Shown: positions 8,745 to 16,763 of the stretch, piece after piece | Layout of the letters: the number at the start of each line of letters is the position of its first letter | How positions within the stretch are numbered: the first letter of the stretch is position 1 | IMG/VR virus record: IMGVR_UViG_3300010883_000162 | Coordinates: 1-35,714 of that record | Reading direction: 5' to 3' (one strand) | Length of the DNA: 35,714 bases | Origin: a virus | Position numbers and translations under genes: made by a program | The notes under the pieces: generated by a model | Database searches by the model: none | The model's input: only the letters and a program-made list of their open reading frames with translations | What the model was told of the DNA's origin: nothing

Positions 8745-9941
8745 ATGCAGCTATTAATATCAGCTAACCAACTTGGAACTGAAAGATGTCTTCTTTATGA
8801 CGGCACTACTTGGTCATGGGTTGATGATATGGCTGAGTACAATAATGCATCTATTGCATACGGATTTGAAAGTCTTGATGAGTGTGATGCAGTTGAATCT
8901 TTAAGGCTAGATGTACCAAAGATAAGATCAACACCATGGTATGAGTCAATGACTTATTTTGAAAATAATGAAAGTAAAATACCATGGCAGCTATGTATGC
9001 CTCAATGGGCGTGGAAGTCATTTGTTAAAAACCTCGTAGATTGTCTCTGGATGAACTTTAGTAATCCGGATAACCATTACTATATAACAACGCTTAGGAG
9101 AAACAGAGAGCTGATCAGAAGCATCCAGGAGCCTACTATTGACGCTACCATTATCAAAAGTATTCTAAAAGACTCACCTAAAAATTCACACTCGCAGATT
9201 AAAAAATTTATGCCGATAAAGGATAAAAATACTGCGCCTAGATCTAGATATTCTCTTTCAAAAAGCATTACAGGCAGAATGACAATATCTGATGGTCCTA
9301 ATATACTAACATTAAAAAAAGAATATAGAAAAATATTAAAGTCTCGCTGGGGTGATAACGGAAAGATATTTGAAATCGATGTACAGTCAGTTGAGCCCAG
9401 GGTTGCACTATCATTCTTTGGAAAGTCAGTTAAAGGTGATGTTTACGCAAGTGTTATGGAGTCTGTAGATATTAAAATTGATAGAAAGATTGCAAAAGTT
9501 GCAACATTATCTGCAATATACGGAGCTTCTCATCATAGTCTAAGATCAATACTTCCGGAATCTACTAATTCGCTAAAAATTCTACATGAAGTAAAAGAAT
9601 TTTTCGGTGTTAGACATATAGAAAAAATGATAAAAGAACAGCATGATGAGCTTGGTTATATAAAAAATAGTCATGGTAGAAAAATATTTTCCGAGATCCC
9701 TAGTGTTAATCATTTGATTCAATCTTCTGCCGTAGACGTATCATTTGATATATTTGAAGAAATAATTTCAAGACTTAAAAATAATAATACTAAATTTAAT
9801 TTGATATACTTTATTCATGATGCAATGATAGTTGATGTAAATACTGATAGTATTGACAAGCTAATGGAAGCAGTGAATAAAGATATTTATGTCAGAAACG
9901 TAGACCAGGATTTTCCTGTTAACATAAAGGAGATATGTTGA
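8745..9941 (+). CDS. polA: Family A DNA polymerase, polymerase domain only
   Basis: This 398-aa protein carries the Pol I polymerase signatures and no 3'-5' or 5' exonuclease domain. Conserved elements are the template/primer loop 'TGRMTISDGPNILTL' (176-190), motif A with Asp212 and Glu217 ('IDVQSVEPR'), motif B 'RKIAKVATLSAIYG' (247-260) with Arg247, Lys251 and Tyr259, and motif C 'HDA' (358-360). Both catalytic aspartates (E. coli Asp705 and Asp882) are present. The position of E. coli Phe762 is Leu255, and the Glu of the usual HDE triplet is Ala360. At under 400 aa it is much shorter than Klenow-type enzymes, so the thumb must be minimal. It has no Shine-Dalgarno sequence and overlaps the next gene by 7 nt. 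It could act in replication, gap filling or repair beside the DnaE found at the window end. Confidence 0.9.
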   Translation: MQLLISANQLGTERCLLYDGTTWSWVDDMAEYNNASIAYGFESLDECDAVESLRLDVPKIRSTPWYESMTYFENNESKIPWQLCMPQWAWKSFVKNLVDCLWMNFSNPDNHYYITTLRRNRELIRSIQEPTIDATIIKSILKDSPKNSHSQIKKFMPIKDKNTAPRSRYSLSKSITGRMTISDGPNILTLKKEYRKILKSRWGDNGKIFEIDVQSVEPRVALSFFGKSVKGDVYASVMESVDIKIDRKIAKVATLSAIYGASHHSLRSILPESTNSLKILHEVKEFFGVRHIEKMIKEQHDELGYIKNSHGRKIFSEIPSVNHLIQSSAVDVSFDIFEEIISRLKNNNTKFNLIYFIHDAMIVDVNTDSIDKLMEAVNKDIYVRNVDQDFPVNIKEIC

Positions 9942-10513
9942 AAAATCAAACAATAGACAATGTAAAAACACAGTGGGAAACTTTTAAAAAACTCACAGCA
10001 AAACTAGATAATGATAATATTAATAAGCTTATTGAAGAACTTGGTGAGAGAATTATTTTATGTCCATACAATCAAAGAGATTCTGAGCCATGTAGTCATC
10101 CTGGCGGACTAATAAGGTTTTCACTTGAACTTGCTAGCGCAATGAGAAACTTATCTAAGTCATTTAATATGAGTATAGAGACTTCATCAATAATAAAGGT
10201 ATCTCTCTTTCATGCAATTGGAAAAATTGGTGATTTAAATAATGAAATGTATATTGTACAAGATTCAGACTGGCATAGAGAAAAGCTGGGTCAAATTTAT
10301 AAGATAAATGAATTAATTGATAAAATGTCGACAACACATAGATCACTATTTTTATTGCAAAATTATGGAGTTTTTCTTACTAGGGAAGAATGGGTAGCAA
10401 TTCAAACTTCTAGTGGAAGTCACTTTGAAGAAAATAGATTTTATATTGGTCATGAACCAAGCTTAGCAATATTGCTTCAAACAGCAAAAAGAATGATCGA
10501 GCATAATATTTAG
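9935..10513 (+). CDS. HD-domain-like protein with degenerate metal site
   Basis: This 192-aa protein has ATG 9935 with a good Shine-Dalgarno sequence (AAAGGAG, 9926-9932) and overlaps the polymerase gene by 7 nt. The layout follows phage HD-superfamily phosphohydrolases: 'HPGGLIRFSLELA' (55-67), 'VSLFHAIGKIGD' (89-100), 'HRSLFLL' (135-141), then a C-terminal pair of helices. In active members the second block reads HDxGK; here the metal-binding Asp is Ala94. The later 'HDG' and 'HxAD' positions read 'SSG' and 'QTAK'. Only His55, His93 and His135 remain, so hydrolase activity is doubtful. It may be a regulatory or structural relic. Family assignment rests on pattern recognition; coupling to a polymerase suggests a replication or nucleotide-sensing role. 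Confidence 0.65.
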   Translation: MLKNQTIDNVKTQWETFKKLTAKLDNDNINKLIEELGERIILCPYNQRDSEPCSHPGGLIRFSLELASAMRNLSKSFNMSIETSSIIKVSLFHAIGKIGDLNNEMYIVQDSDWHREKLGQIYKINELIDKMSTTHRSLFLLQNYGVFLTREEWVAIQTSSGSHFEENRFYIGHEPSLAILLQTAKRMIEHNI

Positions 10514-10517
10514 ATGT

Positions 10518-12101
10518 GTGGATAGCAAAGATTTTAAAAAGAAACAAGCTGCTCAGGCAAAAAAACAGTCTGGTCATCAAGGTGTGTTCTCTGGAAGGGG
10601 GATAGGTATACCTCAAGGAGGTGCAGTAGATGGAAGTGCAGATGGATCAAAGTATCTAGGTCGGCCTCGACGAAAAAGAATGTCTGGTGATATGGGAAGC
10701 CCCAGCCAATCAGCTGATGCCCATATCGCATTTGTTATGTCAAGAGTAAATAAAAATGTTGATCCAGAGCCATATAGACTAATGTTTCCTAAGCAAGAAG
10801 ATGCGAAGCATAATAAATATAAAGGAATGGACGCAGAGAGTGAAAAGTTGCAAAATATAAAAATCCAATCACAGCTTTATATTGATGAAGAAGATATTAT
10901 TGATAATACAGCATATAGTCTTCTATCTATAGACAGCGATGAAGATAGACGCGTGAGCGAAGCGTTTAGCCTAAGCTCATTGGGATTACCTGGTTCTATT
11001 CCCGGTCTTTCACAAAGTCAGCTAGATCTCTTAGACACAGCTATAGAAGTAGGCGGTGAGATTGTTAGAGATACTACAGCAGCTGTAGTTGCAGGTATTC
11101 CTGTTATTGGAACAGCAGCAGCAGCAGGATTTGTCTATAACAATATGAGAGAGCTTAAGACTGGGCAGAAAAATGCAATATTAGCAATTGATAGATTAAT
11201 AGTCAATGGAAGAGAGAAGGATAGACAGCAGATGCTATCTGTTGCATATAATATGTATGATGATTATATTGACCTCCTGGAGTCAGTTGTACTTTTGGTT
11301 CCCATAATTGGACCAACAAAGGGTATATGGAGTGTATTTAGAAAAACGCTTACAATACTTAAAAAGGGAAAAGTTACATCTATACTAGGTCTCGGCGGCA
11401 GCGGCTTAATGTCTGCTGTAAGATCACAAATATTTGCCAGCCCAATCTTTAAATTTACAACAAGATATATAGATGCAGGTCTTACAGAGCCAGCACAGAT
11501 ACAGCGGGGTGAGCTATTAAGCGTATTTAGAATATGTCCAGCCACCCTTGTAACAATTGGAGATATAGATGAAGATTTTATTGCACAAAAAGAAGAGTGG
11601 GATGATCTTGCATCAGAAGAAAGAGTGAAATTATTTGGTCCGGGTTCTGAAGATGAGTTTAAATATAGATCTGCACTCTATGGAGTTGTAGGTAAGGACG
11701 CTGAGTATGATGATGTGGGAAGGATTCAAAGAATTAGGCAGATGATAGCAGACAAATATAGAGAATTGAAATCAACAGGCGAAATATTACCAGAGGGAAA
11801 ATCAATGAATTCAGAAAAACTACTTAGAGCTTACATTAGAGAGACAATATATCATTCTAATACAGCACCAATGTATGATGCTAAGCCAGAAGGCTACAAA
11901 TATAGACAACCAGAAGGATCTCCTCAGTATAATGAAGAATATCCAGTTGAAGAAATAACAGCATCAGAGTTTGCAGTAACTGTTCCTACTTCCATGGGTT
12001 CACTTGTTAACTCACCTAGACCAAGAGATATAAAGGAAGAAGCACTTAGAAGAATAATTAGAAGAAAGCTTGTAGAAGAAAAAAAAAAAATAATCCGCTA
12101 G
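10518..12101 (+). CDS. Unknown 527-aa protein with hydrophobic core and tag-like C-terminus
   Basis: It starts at GTG 10518, 4 nt after the previous stop; the ATG at 10514 is out of frame and stops after three codons. The N-terminal 90 residues are basic and Gly/Gln-rich. The middle contains two hydrophobic helical stretches, about 184-210 ('TAAVVAGIPVIGTAAAAGFV') and 250-272, and then a Gly-rich 'LGLGGSGLMSAV'. Residues ~430-445 ('SEKLLRAYIRETIYH') and the extreme C-terminus ('EEALRRIIRRKLVEEKKK') resemble the LRxIIxEE-type peptide at the N-terminus of other proteins here. The reading frame runs into 12 consecutive A (12079-12090) just before its stop. I do not recognise a family. A membrane-active or virion-packaged protein is possible. 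Confidence 0.75.
   Translation: MDSKDFKKKQAAQAKKQSGHQGVFSGRGIGIPQGGAVDGSADGSKYLGRPRRKRMSGDMGSPSQSADAHIAFVMSRVNKNVDPEPYRLMFPKQEDAKHNKYKGMDAESEKLQNIKIQSQLYIDEEDIIDNTAYSLLSIDSDEDRRVSEAFSLSSLGLPGSIPGLSQSQLDLLDTAIEVGGEIVRDTTAAVVAGIPVIGTAAAAGFVYNNMRELKTGQKNAILAIDRLIVNGREKDRQQMLSVAYNMYDDYIDLLESVVLLVPIIGPTKGIWSVFRKTLTILKKGKVTSILGLGGSGLMSAVRSQIFASPIFKFTTRYIDAGLTEPAQIQRGELLSVFRICPATLVTIGDIDEDFIAQKEEWDDLASEERVKLFGPGSEDEFKYRSALYGVVGKDAEYDDVGRIQRIRQMIADKYRELKSTGEILPEGKSMNSEKLLRAYIRETIYHSNTAPMYDAKPEGYKYRQPEGSPQYNEEYPVEEITASEFAVTVPTSMGSLVNSPRPRDIKEEALRRIIRRKLVEEKKKIIR
12079..12090 (+). other. A12 run: possible -1 frameshift or transcriptional slippage site
   Basis: Twelve consecutive A cover three Lys codons four codons before the stop of the 527-aa gene. 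A -1 shift here reads Asn-Asn-Pro-Leu-Glu-Ala-Val and then enters the ATG at 12110 in frame with no stop between. The run contains the slippery heptamer A AAA AAA. Function is inferred; an assembly or sequencing homopolymer error would look the same. Confidence 0.5.
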
Positions 12102-12109
12102 AAGCTGTT

Positions 12110-12295
12110 ATGTCAGATACTGATCTAAAGTATGATAGTAGCAATGAAGATAGTGCGGATAAAGAAATAGAAGAGTTTAATACTGTAGGCTCAGTAGCTC
12201 CAGGAGGAATGGGCCCGGCAAAACCTCTTGGCATGCGAGGCAAAGGAAATGCTATGGATAGCATATGGCCGTGGACAGAAAAAAATAAAAAATGA
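12110..12295 (+). CDS. 61-aa frame: small protein or frameshift extension of the upstream protein
   Basis: ATG 12110 lies 8 nt after the stop of the 527-aa gene and has no convincing Shine-Dalgarno sequence. The product is acidic at the N-terminus (Asp/Ser/Glu-rich), then has 'VGSVAPGGMGPAKPLGMRG' and ends in a Trp-Pro-Trp and Lys-rich tail. It is in the -1 frame of the upstream gene and open right back to the A12 run. It may therefore be made mainly as a C-terminal extension, giving a fusion of about 590 aa. The Gly/Pro-rich segment looks like a flexible tail. No function is recognised. Confidence 0.55.
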   Translation: MSDTDLKYDSSNEDSADKEIEEFNTVGSVAPGGMGPAKPLGMRGKGNAMDSIWPWTEKNKK

Positions 12296-12307
12296 TATAA
12301 AATAAAG

Positions 12308-12344
12308 TTGAAAAACACATTATTGCACAGTAATATACTAGTGC
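12308..12344 (+). promoter_or_regulatory. Candidate promoter with overlapping inverted repeat, upstream of SSB gene
   Basis: TTGAAA (12308-12313) and TAATAT (12331-12336) are separated by exactly 17 nt. An imperfect inverted repeat, GCACAGT (12325-12331) against ACTAGTGC (12337-12344) with one bulged A, covers the -10 region and could be an operator. The SSB start is about 60 nt downstream. Confidence 0.5.
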
Positions 12345-12398
12345 GATGAAAAAATACAAACTAAACATTGCATATTAAAAATTGGAGAAAAATAAAAA

Positions 12399-13175
12399 AT
12401 GAGTATTGACTTTGAAGCAATTAGAAAGAAGCTTGACCGGCTAAGTGGAGCTACACGAAATAGGTCATCAATGTGGAAGCCTACTGAGGGTGAAGAACAT
12501 GTCGTTAGACTACTTTCATTTCCAGATAATGATGGCCAGCCATTTAGAGAAATGTGGTTTTACTATGGAATTGGTAATAATAGAGGGCTCCTCGCGCCAT
12601 ATCAATTTCAAAATCCAGACCCTATTCAGGAATTAATTACAAAGCTAAGGGATGAGGGTAGTAAGGAATCTTATGAGCTAGCTAAGAAGCTATATCCCAA
12701 GATGAGAACTTATGCGCCTGTTATTATTCGTGGAGAAGAAGACAAGGGTGTTCAAATCTGGGGTTTTGGAAAAACAGTATATCAGGCACTTTTAGGGCTA
12801 ATGCTTGATGAAGACTACGGAGATATTACAGATCCTAAGACTGGAAGAGATATAAAGGTTTCATGTGTTAAGCAGCCAGGAAGAAAATGGGCAATGACAG
12901 AGGTCAGGCCAAGAGGAAAGCAGTCAAATCTTTCAGATGATGAATCATGTGCAGCTGGGTGGATTGAAAACATTCCTAATCTTGATGATATTTATCAAGA
13001 GAAGACATATGATGAGCTTACAAAAATTGTTAATGACTGGATAAATGGTGACGAGTCTGGGAGTTCTGATTATTCAAACTCTAAAGATAAGACTCCGACA
13101 GATAACAAGTCAGAATCAACTACTAAGGCATATTCAAATCTTGATGATGCATTTGCAGATTTAATGGATGATTAG
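12399..13175 (+). CDS. Single-stranded DNA-binding protein, T4 gp32-like
   Basis: This 258-aa protein coats ssDNA during replication and recombination. The N-terminus (residues 1-25) is basic ('AIRKKLDRLSGATRNRSS'), where gp32-type proteins carry their cooperativity region. The core has 'WKPTEGEEHVVRLLSFP', 'FYYGIG' and 'VQIWGFGKTVYQALLGL', typical of the gp32 OB-fold family in T4-related and marine phages. The C-terminus is Ser/Lys/Asp-rich and ends in an acidic tail ('LDDAFADLMDD'), the usual partner-binding tail of SSBs. The Cys/His zinc loop of T4 gp32 is not evident: only two Cys, at about 166 and 194, are present. It has its own promoter and is followed by a strong terminator, making a single-gene unit as expected for a highly expressed protein. 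Confidence 0.85.
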   Translation: MSIDFEAIRKKLDRLSGATRNRSSMWKPTEGEEHVVRLLSFPDNDGQPFREMWFYYGIGNNRGLLAPYQFQNPDPIQELITKLRDEGSKESYELAKKLYPKMRTYAPVIIRGEEDKGVQIWGFGKTVYQALLGLMLDEDYGDITDPKTGRDIKVSCVKQPGRKWAMTEVRPRGKQSNLSDDESCAAGWIENIPNLDDIYQEKTYDELTKIVNDWINGDESGSSDYSNSKDKTPTDNKSESTTKAYSNLDDAFADLMDD

Positions 13176-13197
13176 TTGCTAAGTCATTAATTTTCTT

Positions 13198-13227
13198 AAA
13201 GGAGAGCATTTAGCTCTCCTTTTTTTT
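13198..13227 (+). terminator. Rho-independent terminator after SSB gene
   Basis: Perfect stem GGAGAGC (13201-13207) / GCTCTCC (13213-13219), loop ATTTA, extendable by three A-T pairs, followed by eight T (13220-13227). It lies 23 nt after the SSB stop and is the clearest terminator in the window. Confidence 0.93.
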
Positions 13228-13254
13228 GAACAGATATTAATAATCATGTATAAT
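13226..13254 (+). promoter_or_regulatory. Promoter for recA-like gene, overlapping the terminator
   Basis: TTGAAC (13226-13231) and a perfect TATAAT (13249-13254) are separated by 17 nt. The -35 box uses the last two T of the preceding terminator. The ATG at 13272 has a Shine-Dalgarno sequence AGGGAGAA just upstream. Transcription therefore restarts here after the SSB unit. Confidence 0.7.
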
Positions 13255-13271
13255 ATCTTAAGGGAGAAAAA

Positions 13272-14417
13272 ATGAAAAACACGCCAGAAGATTTTACATC
13301 TGACTTAATAAAATCACTAAATAAGGACCATGGTGTAAGAGTTGCATATAATTTATCAGCAGATGAATCTCCAACACATGTAGGAAGATGGATTAGTACC
13401 GGATCTATGCTTTTAGACTACATATGCTCTAATAGAAGGAACGGTGGCCTTCCAGAAGGAAGAATAGTTGAGATTTTTGGGCCACCATCAATTGGAAAGT
13501 CTCATATAGCAACACAAATAGCTCGAACAACTCAGGGAATGGGAGGCATTGTCGTCTATATTGACACAGAAAATGCAACATCTGTTGAAAATTTAAAGAT
13601 GCTTGGTGTTGATGTCTCAAAGAGATTTGTATATGTTGATACACATTGCACAGAAGAAGTTCTTTCGATTGCTGAGTCTACAATTATGAAGGCAAAAGCA
13701 ATGGATAAGGACATACCAGTGACCATCGTCTGGGACTCTGTTGCGGCGTCTTCTCCAAAGGCAGAGCTACTTGGAGACTATGATAAGGAATCTATAGGCC
13801 TTCAAGCTAGAGCGATCTCTAAGGGTATGCGAAAGATCACTGGTGTTATAGCAAATCAAAATGTTTTGTTTGTAATTCTTAATCAGATTAGAACTAAGAT
13901 CGGTGTTATGTATGGAGATCCTGATACAACTCCAGGCGGGAAGGCAATACCATTTCATGCATCAACACGTATTAAGCTTGGTGCAGGTCAACAAATCAAG
14001 GAAGGTGATGATGTTATCGGTATTCATGTCTCTGCAAAGACAATAAAGAACAAAGTCGCTGCTCCTTTTAGAAAAATTAATTTTGAAATACACTTTGGAG
14101 TTGGAATTAAAGAGCATGAGCAAGTATTTGATGTACTTCGAAAACATGGGCCAGAAATAATAGGTAAAAATGAAGTATCTGTTTCTGGAACAGGTTCATG
14201 GAAATGTCTAACAATTACTGATACTAAATCAGGTGAGATATTAATTGAGAAAAAGTTTCATAAGCCAAAGTTTAATGAAATTATGACTAACCCAGACTAC
14301 GCTAGCTATATAGATGATCTTTTAGAAAAAGCTATGGTTAAAAAATTCCATGAAGAACCGGATATTGATCCAGAGTCTCTTTCTGAGATAGAAGCACTTT
14401 CAATGGAACTTGGGTAA
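13272..14417 (+). CDS. recA: RecA/UvsX-type recombinase
   Basis: This 381-aa ATPase forms filaments on ssDNA and carries out strand exchange for recombination-dependent replication and repair. Visible motifs are Walker A 'GPPSIGKS' (70-77), the catalytic 'YIDTEN' with Glu100, Walker B 'VTIVWDSVAA' with Asp155, and the RecA hallmark 'NQIRTKIGVMYGDPDTTPGG', which covers the L2 region. The C-terminus is acidic, as in bacterial RecA. The NQIRxKIG motif makes it closer to bacterial RecA than to T4 UvsX, although its place in a T4-like gene set (SSB, 5' nuclease, helicase) suggests the UvsX role. It begins a run of same-strand genes that continues to the endolysin region. Confidence 0.93.
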   Translation: MKNTPEDFTSDLIKSLNKDHGVRVAYNLSADESPTHVGRWISTGSMLLDYICSNRRNGGLPEGRIVEIFGPPSIGKSHIATQIARTTQGMGGIVVYIDTENATSVENLKMLGVDVSKRFVYVDTHCTEEVLSIAESTIMKAKAMDKDIPVTIVWDSVAASSPKAELLGDYDKESIGLQARAISKGMRKITGVIANQNVLFVILNQIRTKIGVMYGDPDTTPGGKAIPFHASTRIKLGAGQQIKEGDDVIGIHVSAKTIKNKVAAPFRKINFEIHFGVGIKEHEQVFDVLRKHGPEIIGKNEVSVSGTGSWKCLTITDTKSGEILIEKKFHKPKFNEIMTNPDYASYIDDLLEKAMVKKFHEEPDIDPESLSEIEALSMELG

Positions 14418-14428
14418 GATGTTTATAT

Positions 14429-15379
14429 ATGAGTAGAACATGTTTAATTGTAGACGGCTTGAATATATTTACTCGTCACTTTATAGCAAATCCTAGTACA
14501 AATAACAACGGCGAGAGTATAGGTGGAATTGCTGGTACACTACACTCTATTTCAAGACTAAGTGAAAGATTTTCACCAAATAGAGTAGTAGTTGTATGGG
14601 AAGGCGGAGGATCAATAAGAAAGAGAGCCATATACAGCAACTATAAGAATGGTAGAAAGCCACAAAAATTAAATAGATATTATGAAGGTGAGATACCGGA
14701 TACTATTCAAAATAGAAATTTTCAATTAAATACACTAATAGCAATTATGTCAAAATTATCTTTGCTGCAAATCTATGTAGAGGATTGTGAAGCAGATGAT
14801 GTCATAGGATATCTTTGTAAGTACAAGCTTTCTGACTGGAAAAAAGTAATAATATCGTCAGACAAAGATTTCTACCAGCTTCTTAATAATAGTACATTAA
14901 TATTTTCACCGACTTGGAAAAAGTTTGTATCATTTAAAGAAGTAGAAGATAAATTTAAAATAACAGCTGAAAATTTTTGTCTTGCAAAATCAATATGCGG
15001 AGATATTTCAGATAATATATCTGGTGTTAAGGGTGTTGGGTTTAAAGTTTTAGCAAAAAGATTTCCGCTTCTATCATCTGGAAAAATTTTTACAATTTCT
15101 GATATTCTTTCTGAGTGCACAAGACAAATAGAAAATGGTTCTAAGATTAAAGTTTATAAAAGCATACTTGAAAATGAAGAAGTAATAAGGCGAAATAACA
15201 AATTAATTAGATTAGATACAAACAATCTTGCAGCATTCCAAATACAAAAAATTGAAAATATTGTTGATACTTTTAAACCAGTAAGAAATAAAATAGATAT
15301 GATAAAAATTCTAAGAGAGAATTCGATTAATAATATCGATATTGATAGAGTTTTTTTAAATATGAAAAAATTAGGATAG
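14429..15379 (+). CDS. 5'-3' exonuclease / flap endonuclease (RNase H-like)
   Basis: This 316-aa protein belongs to the FEN/5' nuclease family, which removes RNA primers and 5' flaps. Metal-binding residues are visible: Asp9 in 'LIVDGLN', the cluster 'EDCEADDVIGYL' (Glu121, Asp123, Asp124), 'SSDKDFYQL' (Asp145, Asp147) and 'GDISDNISGVKGVG' (Asp192, Asp195), which also begins the helix-3-turn-helix DNA-binding motif. The usual 'FDG' after the second strand reads 'WEGG' (Glu57), a conservative change of one metal ligand. It is a free-standing counterpart of the Pol I N-terminal domain and complements the exonuclease-less polymerase at 8745. No clear Shine-Dalgarno sequence is seen before ATG 14429. 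Confidence 0.9.
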   Translation: MSRTCLIVDGLNIFTRHFIANPSTNNNGESIGGIAGTLHSISRLSERFSPNRVVVVWEGGGSIRKRAIYSNYKNGRKPQKLNRYYEGEIPDTIQNRNFQLNTLIAIMSKLSLLQIYVEDCEADDVIGYLCKYKLSDWKKVIISSDKDFYQLLNNSTLIFSPTWKKFVSFKEVEDKFKITAENFCLAKSICGDISDNISGVKGVGFKVLAKRFPLLSSGKIFTISDILSECTRQIENGSKIKVYKSILENEEVIRRNNKLIRLDTNNLAAFQIQKIENIVDTFKPVRNKIDMIKILRENSINNIDIDRVFLNMKKLG

Positions 15380-15385
15380 GACTTA

Positions 15386-16762
15386 ATGAATAATACAAAT
15401 GGCTTCAGTAAATACGGAAAGTCTTTTCAAGAAAAAATATTTCAAGCATTTATTGCAGATACTACGTGGGCTGCACAGATGATGGAAGTTATGACTTCTG
15501 AATTTTTTGAACAAAAATATCTACAATACCTCACATCAAAATATTTTAATTATTATGATAGATATAAGTGCTTTCCAACTCTTCCGCTACTTGTCACTAT
15601 AATAAGAGACGATCTGAGAGATGGAAATAACATTGTGTTAAGAGATCAAATAATTGAATTCTTGCATAGAATTAAGACTAATCCTGATGTGAGAGACTTA
15701 TGTTTTGTAAAAGAAAAGTCTCTTGATTTTTGCAAAAAGCAATCACTTAAAGCAGCGCTAGAAGTAGCAGTTGATTTAATAGCAACAGAAAGATATGATT
15801 CAGTTGTAACTATAATGAAAGAGGCAATATCGAAAGGAGAGCCAGCAACACTTGGCCATAATTTTTTTGAAGATTACGAAAGCAGATTTGTTATTACAAA
15901 TAGACGTACATGCCCAACTGGAATAAAGCAAATTGATACAAAAGATGTATTAAATGGTGGACTGGGTAGAGGTGAAATAGGCGTCATTACAGCACCTACT
16001 GGTGTAGGAAAATCACATTTTTTAGTTCATGTTGGGTGCGAAGCTTTGAAAGTTGGAAAAAATGTAATACACTATACATTCGAACTATCTGAAAATGCAG
16101 TTGGTATAAGATATGATAGTAATTTATGTGAAATACCTAGCAATGAAGTAATCGAAAGAAAGGATGCTGTTTTAGAAAAATATGAACAAGGTGAGTTTGG
16201 AAAATTAAAAATAAAAGAGTACCCAACTGGGTCAGCTACAGTTATGACAATTAGAAATCACATAGAAAAACTCTTACTAAAGGGTTTTGTTCCAAGCCTT
16301 ATTATAATTGACTATGCTGATATTATGAGATCTTCAAGATCATATGATTCTTTGAGACATGAATTAAAGCTAGTCTACGAAGAGCTTAGAAACCTTGCAA
16401 TGGATATGGGGCTTCCTGTATGGACAGCATCACAGGCAAATAGGGAGGCAGCAAATGCTTCTGTAGTTGGTCTTGAAAACATGGCAGAGGCTTACGGAAA
16501 AGCAATGGTAGCAGATGTAGTACTATCAATATCAAGAAAGCCAATGGAAAAAGCAACTGGGGCTGGCAGACTTTTTATAGCTAAGAATAGAGCAGGGAGA
16601 GATGGAATACTTTTTCCAATACATCTAAACACAGCAATGTCAAAAATAACAGTTATTGAAAATGCAGAGGAGATATCTCTAGCTGATGTTGTAGAAACTG
16701 ATAAGACAGATATGAAAAATCTTTTAAAGAAAAAGTGGAATGAAGTAAACTATTCACAATAA
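15386..16762 (+). CDS. DnaB-type replicative helicase (T4 gp41-like)
   Basis: This 458-aa protein has a helical N-terminal domain (1-150) and a RecA-like ATPase domain. It shows Walker A 'APTGVGKS' (203-210), the following catalytic Glu in 'YTFELSE' (Glu233), Walker B 'LIIIDYADIM' (Asp309), 'VWTASQANREA' (sensor/H3) and a Gly-rich region with 'AKNRAGRDG' (arginine-finger region). It would form the hexameric 5'-3' helicase that unwinds the fork ahead of the polymerase. It follows the 5' nuclease by 6 nt and precedes the RNR gene by one base. A separate DnaG-type primase is not found in the window. Confidence 0.9.
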   Translation: MNNTNGFSKYGKSFQEKIFQAFIADTTWAAQMMEVMTSEFFEQKYLQYLTSKYFNYYDRYKCFPTLPLLVTIIRDDLRDGNNIVLRDQIIEFLHRIKTNPDVRDLCFVKEKSLDFCKKQSLKAALEVAVDLIATERYDSVVTIMKEAISKGEPATLGHNFFEDYESRFVITNRRTCPTGIKQIDTKDVLNGGLGRGEIGVITAPTGVGKSHFLVHVGCEALKVGKNVIHYTFELSENAVGIRYDSNLCEIPSNEVIERKDAVLEKYEQGEFGKLKIKEYPTGSATVMTIRNHIEKLLLKGFVPSLIIIDYADIMRSSRSYDSLRHELKLVYEELRNLAMDMGLPVWTASQANREAANASVVGLENMAEAYGKAMVADVVLSISRKPMEKATGAGRLFIAKNRAGRDGILFPIHLNTAMSKITVIENAEEISLADVVETDKTDMKNLLKKKWNEVNYSQ

Positions 16763-16763
16763 T

